A model generated the notes under the pieces. That model was given only the letters and a program-made list of their open reading frames with translations. It was not told the origin of the DNA and made no database searches. Position numbers and translations under genes: made by a program. From an uncultured Bacilli bacterium (GTDB taxonomy: Bacteria; Bacillota_I; Bacilli_A; RF39; UBA660): a stretch of DNA of 8,927 nt. Location of the stretch: positions 1-8,927 of the forward strand of contig CALVIA010000041.1 of the NCBI GenBank assembly GCA_944329255.1, in the 5' to 3' direction. Below, one piece after another: positions 6,288 to 8,927 of the stretch (its first letter is position 1; each line of letters begins with the position of its first letter).

Positions 6288-6974
6288 TTAAGTTTTAATA
6301 ATATTTTTAAGCCTTCTTATAATTTTTTTCTCTATTCTAGAAATGTAACTTTGACTTATTCCAAGCATATCAGCAACATCTTTTTGAGTAACTTCTTCAT
6401 GTCCAAATAATCCATACCTTAAAATCATTATTTTTTTATCTCTTTCATCTAATTTATTAATTTCTTCTACTAATAATTTTTTTTCCACTTCATCCTCTAA
6501 TTCTTTTGGAACTATATCCTTATCAGTTCCAAGTACATCTTCTAAATGAAGTTCGTTTCCATCTGCATCATAGCTTAAAGAATCTTCAAATGATATTTCA
6601 GTTTTTCTTTTTTTATTTTTTCTTAAAAACATTAATATTTCATTATCTATACACCTTGATGCATAAGTAGCAAGTTTAATGTTTTTACCCATTTTATATG
6701 TATTAACACCTTTTATTAAACCTATTGTACCTATACTTACTAAATCCTCTAAATCAACATTAGTATTTTCATACTTTTTTGCAAGAAAAACAACTAATCT
6801 TAAATTATGCTCTATTAACTTATTCTTTGCAATCTCATCACCAAATGCCGCAAGTTCAAGAGCTTCCTCTTCTTCAATATTTGATAAAGGTGGTGGAAGA
6901 ATATCACTACTCCCAACATAATATACTCCTCTTTTAAATAATTTACTAATTAAATATTTTATTTTTGCTATCAT
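6288..6974 (-). CDS. sigE: Sporulation sigma factor, pro-sigma-E
   Basis: A 228-residue precursor of the early mother-cell sigma factor (Bacillus subtilis: 239). The N-terminus is a basic, amphipathic pro-sequence followed by VYYVGSSDILPPPL, equivalent to Bacillus VYYIGGSEALPPPL, where SpoIIGA cuts between the two tyrosines. Here that would be Tyr18/Tyr19, so the pro-sequence is nine residues shorter than the 27 of Bacillus. Region 2 (about 52-122) contains NLRLVV, DLEDLVSIGTIGLIKGVNTY and LATYASRCIDNEILM. Region 4 (about 170-222) contains EINKLDERDKKIM and the helix-turn-helix QKDVADMLGISQSYISRIEK. The start ATG overlaps the spoIIGA stop (ATGA) and is preceded by GGAGG inside spoIIGA, so protease and substrate are translationally coupled. 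Confidence 0.97.
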   Translation of the reverse strand: MIAKIKYLISKLFKRGVYYVGSSDILPPPLSNIEEEEALELAAFGDEIAKNKLIEHNLRLVVFLAKKYENTNVDLEDLVSIGTIGLIKGVNTYKMGKNIKLATYASRCIDNEILMFLRKNKKRKTEISFEDSLSYDADGNELHLEDVLGTDKDIVPKELEDEVEKKLLVEEINKLDERDKKIMILRYGLFGHEEVTQKDVADMLGISQSYISRIEKKIIRRLKNIIKT

Positions 6975-7759
6975 ATACCCTCCATATTATTATTTAAAAT
7001 ACAATTAATTCCATCAATAAAAAACTTATTAAAAGAAAGTCCAATAAGTATATTAAAATACTCTTTATTATTTATAATTAACTTATTAACTTTAATACAT
7101 CTTAAAATATCACTTCTATTTAATACATGATATGGCACTAATAACTCTTTAGAACCCTCTATGTACTTTTTTATTTTCTCATATTCAACTAGCACAATTG
7201 GTCTATTTTTGTAAGGATCCTTCAAATTATTTCCCGTATCTAAATATCCATTTAATAATATCTTTTTATCATTTTTAAAAATTATTTCAACTTTATAATA
7301 CTTAGAATAAATATTTTTTAGCTTTTTTTGTTCATTAACATAAAAAAACATAATAATTGGAGTTACAACTATTATAAATATTAAATTAATTCCCAATCCT
7401 TCATGATAAAAAATAAGGCCATTATTTTTATAACTAAATTCAATATTTAAAAAATATAAAAAACCACCTAAAACAATACTTACAAGATATAAATATAAAA
7501 TATTTTTAATAAAATATTTTATATCAATAAATTTAAATGTTACTAAACACATTAAAATAGCAATTATTATTTTTAAAAAAAATAATTGTAAAGAATTAAT
7601 ATTATAAAATAAAAAAACAATTGAAATACCACCAACTAACGCTCCTAAAATTAATCTAATAATTTTAACATTTCTTCTTAAAATTAATGATACAGATAAT
7701 AATAATATAAAATCAAAAAAAACATTTATAAAAAAAAGTAGATCTACATATATTTTCAT
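6971..7759 (-). CDS. spoIIGA: Sporulation sigma-E factor processing peptidase SpoIIGA
   Basis: A 262-residue membrane-bound aspartic protease that activates pro-sigma-E at the sporulation septum. The N-terminal half has about five hydrophobic segments (roughly residues 5-27, 35-52, 58-80, 86-104 and 123-141), starting MKIYVDLLFFINVFFDF as in Bacillus MKIYLDVIWLLNFCFD. The cytoplasmic C-terminal half holds the catalytic motif LDTGN (Asp174), followed by NLKDPYKNRPIVLVEY and LVPYHVL. The protein is about 45 residues shorter than the 309 of Bacillus subtilis, with much of the loss in the C-terminal half. The ATG at 7759 is chosen from this alignment and from GGTGAT just upstream; extension to a TTG at 7795 would begin inside the mltG terminator. 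The TGA stop overlaps the sigE start, the usual spoIIG operon arrangement. No clear Spo0A box (TGTCGAA) is visible upstream. Confidence 0.93.
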   Translation of the reverse strand: MKIYVDLLFFINVFFDFILLLSVSLILRRNVKIIRLILGALVGGISIVFLFYNINSLQLFFLKIIIAILMCLVTFKFIDIKYFIKNILYLYLVSIVLGGFLYFLNIEFSYKNNGLIFYHEGLGINLIFIIVVTPIIMFFYVNEQKKLKNIYSKYYKVEIIFKNDKKILLNGYLDTGNNLKDPYKNRPIVLVEYEKIKKYIEGSKELLVPYHVLNRSDILRCIKVNKLIINNKEYFNILIGLSFNKFFIDGINCILNNNMEGI

Positions 7760-7771
7760 CTTATCACCAAA

Positions 7772-7777
7772 ATTATA
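7772..7777 (-). promoter_or_regulatory. Candidate -10 element for the spoIIGA-sigE operon
   Basis: A perfect TATAAT lies three bases before the GGTGAT of spoIIGA, just after the T run of the mltG terminator. Some promoter is expected in this 56-base gap or in the 3' end of mltG. There is no TTGACA-like element at normal spacing, and a leader this short would lose part of the ribosome binding site. The hexamer could also be chance in DNA this AT-rich. Confidence 0.25.
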
Positions 7778-7781
7778 ATAT

Positions 7782-7812
7782 AAAAAAAAAGACAATATTT
7801 ATGTCTTTTTTT
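7782..7812 (-). terminator. Intrinsic terminator after mltG
   Basis: On the minus strand AAAAAAAGACA (7812-7802), a 7-base loop and TGTCTTTTTTT (7794-7784) form an 11-bp stem that runs into nine T (7790-7782). Only two pairs are G-C, so the stem is weak, but placement four bases after the mltG stop is right. T runs on both strands would let it work in either direction. It separates mltG from the spoIIG operon. Confidence 0.65.
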
Positions 7813-7815
7813 GTA

Positions 7816-8895
7816 TTAAAACTTACAACCGGATGCTAATATATTATTAACCTTAATATTATGTTCTTCATATGTTTTAGAAAATTCTGTTTTACCAGTT
7901 TTACAATTAGCAACAAAATAATAATTTTCAGTTTTAGTTGGATTAATACAAGCTTCAATAGATATTATACCAGGATTACCAATTGGACCAATAGGTAACT
8001 TCCCTGCCATTTCTGGAAGCCTTGTATTATATGGACTTTTGTAATCAATCCATGCCTGCCATATTTCAGGATACTCTCCCATATCTTTTTGAACAGCATA
8101 ATATGTAGTAACATCACTGCCTAAACTCCATCCACTATTAAGTCTATTATAAAATACACCTGCAATTTCTTTTCTATCATTTTCATAAAGCCCTTCTAAT
8201 TCAACAATAGATGCTAAAGTTAAAAATTCATGAACATTTAAATTTTTTTCAATAATTTCTTCACGATACCTGCTTAATACTTTATCAGTTTGATTTAACA
8301 TTGTAGCAAATATTTCTTTTACAGTTACATCTTTATTTTCAAAAACATAAGTTTCTGGAAACAAGTATCCTTCAAGAGGATAATAAATTTCAGATTGCTT
8401 AATATCATCAGTCAAAAACCAATATTTTTCGATCAATGTATCAATATATTCACTATCTTTTAAAAGATTATATACACTAGAAGAAGTATTATTAGTATTT
8501 TCACTAATTATTTTTACATAATCATTAATATTTTCTCCTTCTTTAAATGTTAATTTAATATTATATTTATTAGTAATTTTTCCATTAGCAATATTTTTAA
8601 GTATTTCTCTAGTATTCATAGAAGTACTAATATCATACGTTCCAGCTTGAAAACTCAAATTGTTCAATTTAACATAAACTTTAGAAAAAAACACACTTCT
8701 TATTAAATTTTCATTTTTTAACATTTCTATAACTGAACTAGCACTACTACCACTTTCAACTACAATTTCCTTAATAGTATTATTATTATCAATCTTTCTA
8801 GTTTCAAAAACAAATAAACCTAAACCTATATTAAAAATAACTAAAATCAAAATCACTATAGCTATTAAAATTCTATCATATCTAATTTTTTTCAC
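7816..8895 (-). CDS. mltG: Endolytic murein transglycosylase MltG (YceG-like)
   Basis: A 359-residue membrane-anchored lytic transglycosylase that cleaves nascent peptidoglycan strands and is thought to end glycan synthesis. A short basic N-terminus precedes one transmembrane helix (about residues 8-30); the rest is outside the membrane. A LysM-like part (about 40-110) leads to LEGYLFPETYVF (174-185). The catalytic core is LASIVELEG with Glu232, followed by GVFYNRL (246-252), SLGSDVTTYYA (257-267), SPYNTR (287-292), LPIGPIGNPGI (300-310) and the C-terminal YYFVANC...FSKTYEEHN (325-345). All are family hallmarks. The start is GTG at 8895-8893, with AGGTGG just upstream; an in-frame TTG at 8922 has no ribosome binding site. 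The gene is complete. Its next neighbour downstream is the spoIIG operon, from which a terminator separates it. Confidence 0.95.
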   Translation of the reverse strand: MKKIRYDRILIAIVILILVIFNIGLGLFVFETRKIDNNNTIKEIVVESGSSASSVIEMLKNENLIRSVFFSKVYVKLNNLSFQAGTYDISTSMNTREILKNIANGKITNKYNIKLTFKEGENINDYVKIISENTNNTSSSVYNLLKDSEYIDTLIEKYWFLTDDIKQSEIYYPLEGYLFPETYVFENKDVTVKEIFATMLNQTDKVLSRYREEIIEKNLNVHEFLTLASIVELEGLYENDRKEIAGVFYNRLNSGWSLGSDVTTYYAVQKDMGEYPEIWQAWIDYKSPYNTRLPEMAGKLPIGPIGNPGIISIEACINPTKTENYYFVANCKTGKTEFSKTYEEHNIKVNNILASGCKF

Positions 8896-8910
8896 ACTAC
8901 CACCTAAAAT

Positions 8911-8919
8911 AGTATAACA
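8911..8919 (-). promoter_or_regulatory. Candidate extended -10 promoter for mltG
   Basis: TGTTATACT fits an extended -10 and sits five bases before the AGGTGG of mltG. The hexamer TATACT is identical to the one in front of ruvA. The -35 region would lie beyond the window edge, so it cannot be checked here. Confidence 0.35.
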
Positions 8920-8927
8920 CAAAATTA

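Noticed and set aside
123..6921. Open frames on the plus strand (e.g. 123-407, 540-776, 2698-2961, 4256-4630, 6679-6921)
   Set aside because: All lie antisense inside strongly identified minus-strand genes, show no family similarity and arise easily in this AT-rich DNA.
966..6973. Reassignment of TGA to tryptophan, as in mollicutes
   Set aside because: tgt and spoIIGA end at TGA exactly where the family ends and the next gene begins (ATGA overlaps), so TGA is a stop.
7760..7795. Longer SpoIIGA starting at TTG 7795
   Set aside because: It would begin inside the terminator hairpin, and the family N-terminus aligns with MKIY at 7759, which has its own ribosome binding site.
7788..7808. TGTCTTT on both strands as Spo0A boxes
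   Set aside because: Only four of seven bases match TGTCGAA, and the two copies are simply the arms of the mltG terminator.
1..8927. Mobile elements, CRISPR arrays, tRNA or rRNA genes, or an undescribed multi-gene system
   Set aside because: No repeats, transposase or phage genes, cloverleaf or rRNA-like stretches were seen; apart from one small gene, every complete gene belongs to a known family.

Overview
The window is very AT-rich (roughly a quarter G+C by eye). Every convincing gene lies on the minus strand, so transcription runs from the high coordinates to the low ones. The gene set of pro-sigma-E, SpoIIGA, sigma-G and a CotE-type coat protein points to an endospore-forming Firmicute, and CotE in particular points to Bacilli. 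TGA is a genuine stop (tgt, spoIIGA), so this is not a TGA=Trp mollicute despite the base composition. A low-GC, compact, uncultured gut Bacilli lineage (for example RF39-like) would fit, but the sequence alone does not settle the taxon.

Layout in the direction of transcription. (1) mltG (8895-7816, GTG start), a membrane-anchored endolytic murein transglycosylase, ends at an AT-rich intrinsic terminator. (2) The sporulation block is spoIIGA (7759-6971), sigE (6974-6288, ATGA overlap), sigG (6238-5462) and cotE (5344-4823, probable TTG start). A close match to a sigma-G promoter lies between sigE and sigG. A hairpin terminator overlapping the end of cotE closes the block. (3) ruvA-ruvB (4761-3194) encode the Holliday-junction branch migration motor and end at a strong hairpin terminator. 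(4) A new unit holds queA (3104-2079), tgt (2075-966), an unrecognised 51-codon single-pass membrane protein (969-814, ATGA overlap with tgt), a CvpA-family membrane protein (772-65) and the first 21 codons of a thioredoxin-like gene that leaves the window at base 1 (TAATG overlap).

How the genes work together. SpoIIGA is the membrane protease that activates pro-sigma-E in the mother cell. Sigma-G is the late forespore sigma factor. CotE assembles the outer coat around the forespore under mother-cell control. RuvAB and QueA/Tgt (queuosine tRNA modification) are housekeeping, in the ruvA-ruvB-queA-tgt order known from Bacillus.

I see no undescribed multi-gene system, mobile element, CRISPR array, tRNA or rRNA. 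The points most worth a second look are the small membrane protein in the slot where yajC is usually found, the shortened pro-sequence of sigma-E, the sigG promoter, the position of cotE directly after sigG, and a repeated arrangement in which the -10 element sits only 3-6 bases from the Shine-Dalgarno sequence, implying very short mRNA leaders.
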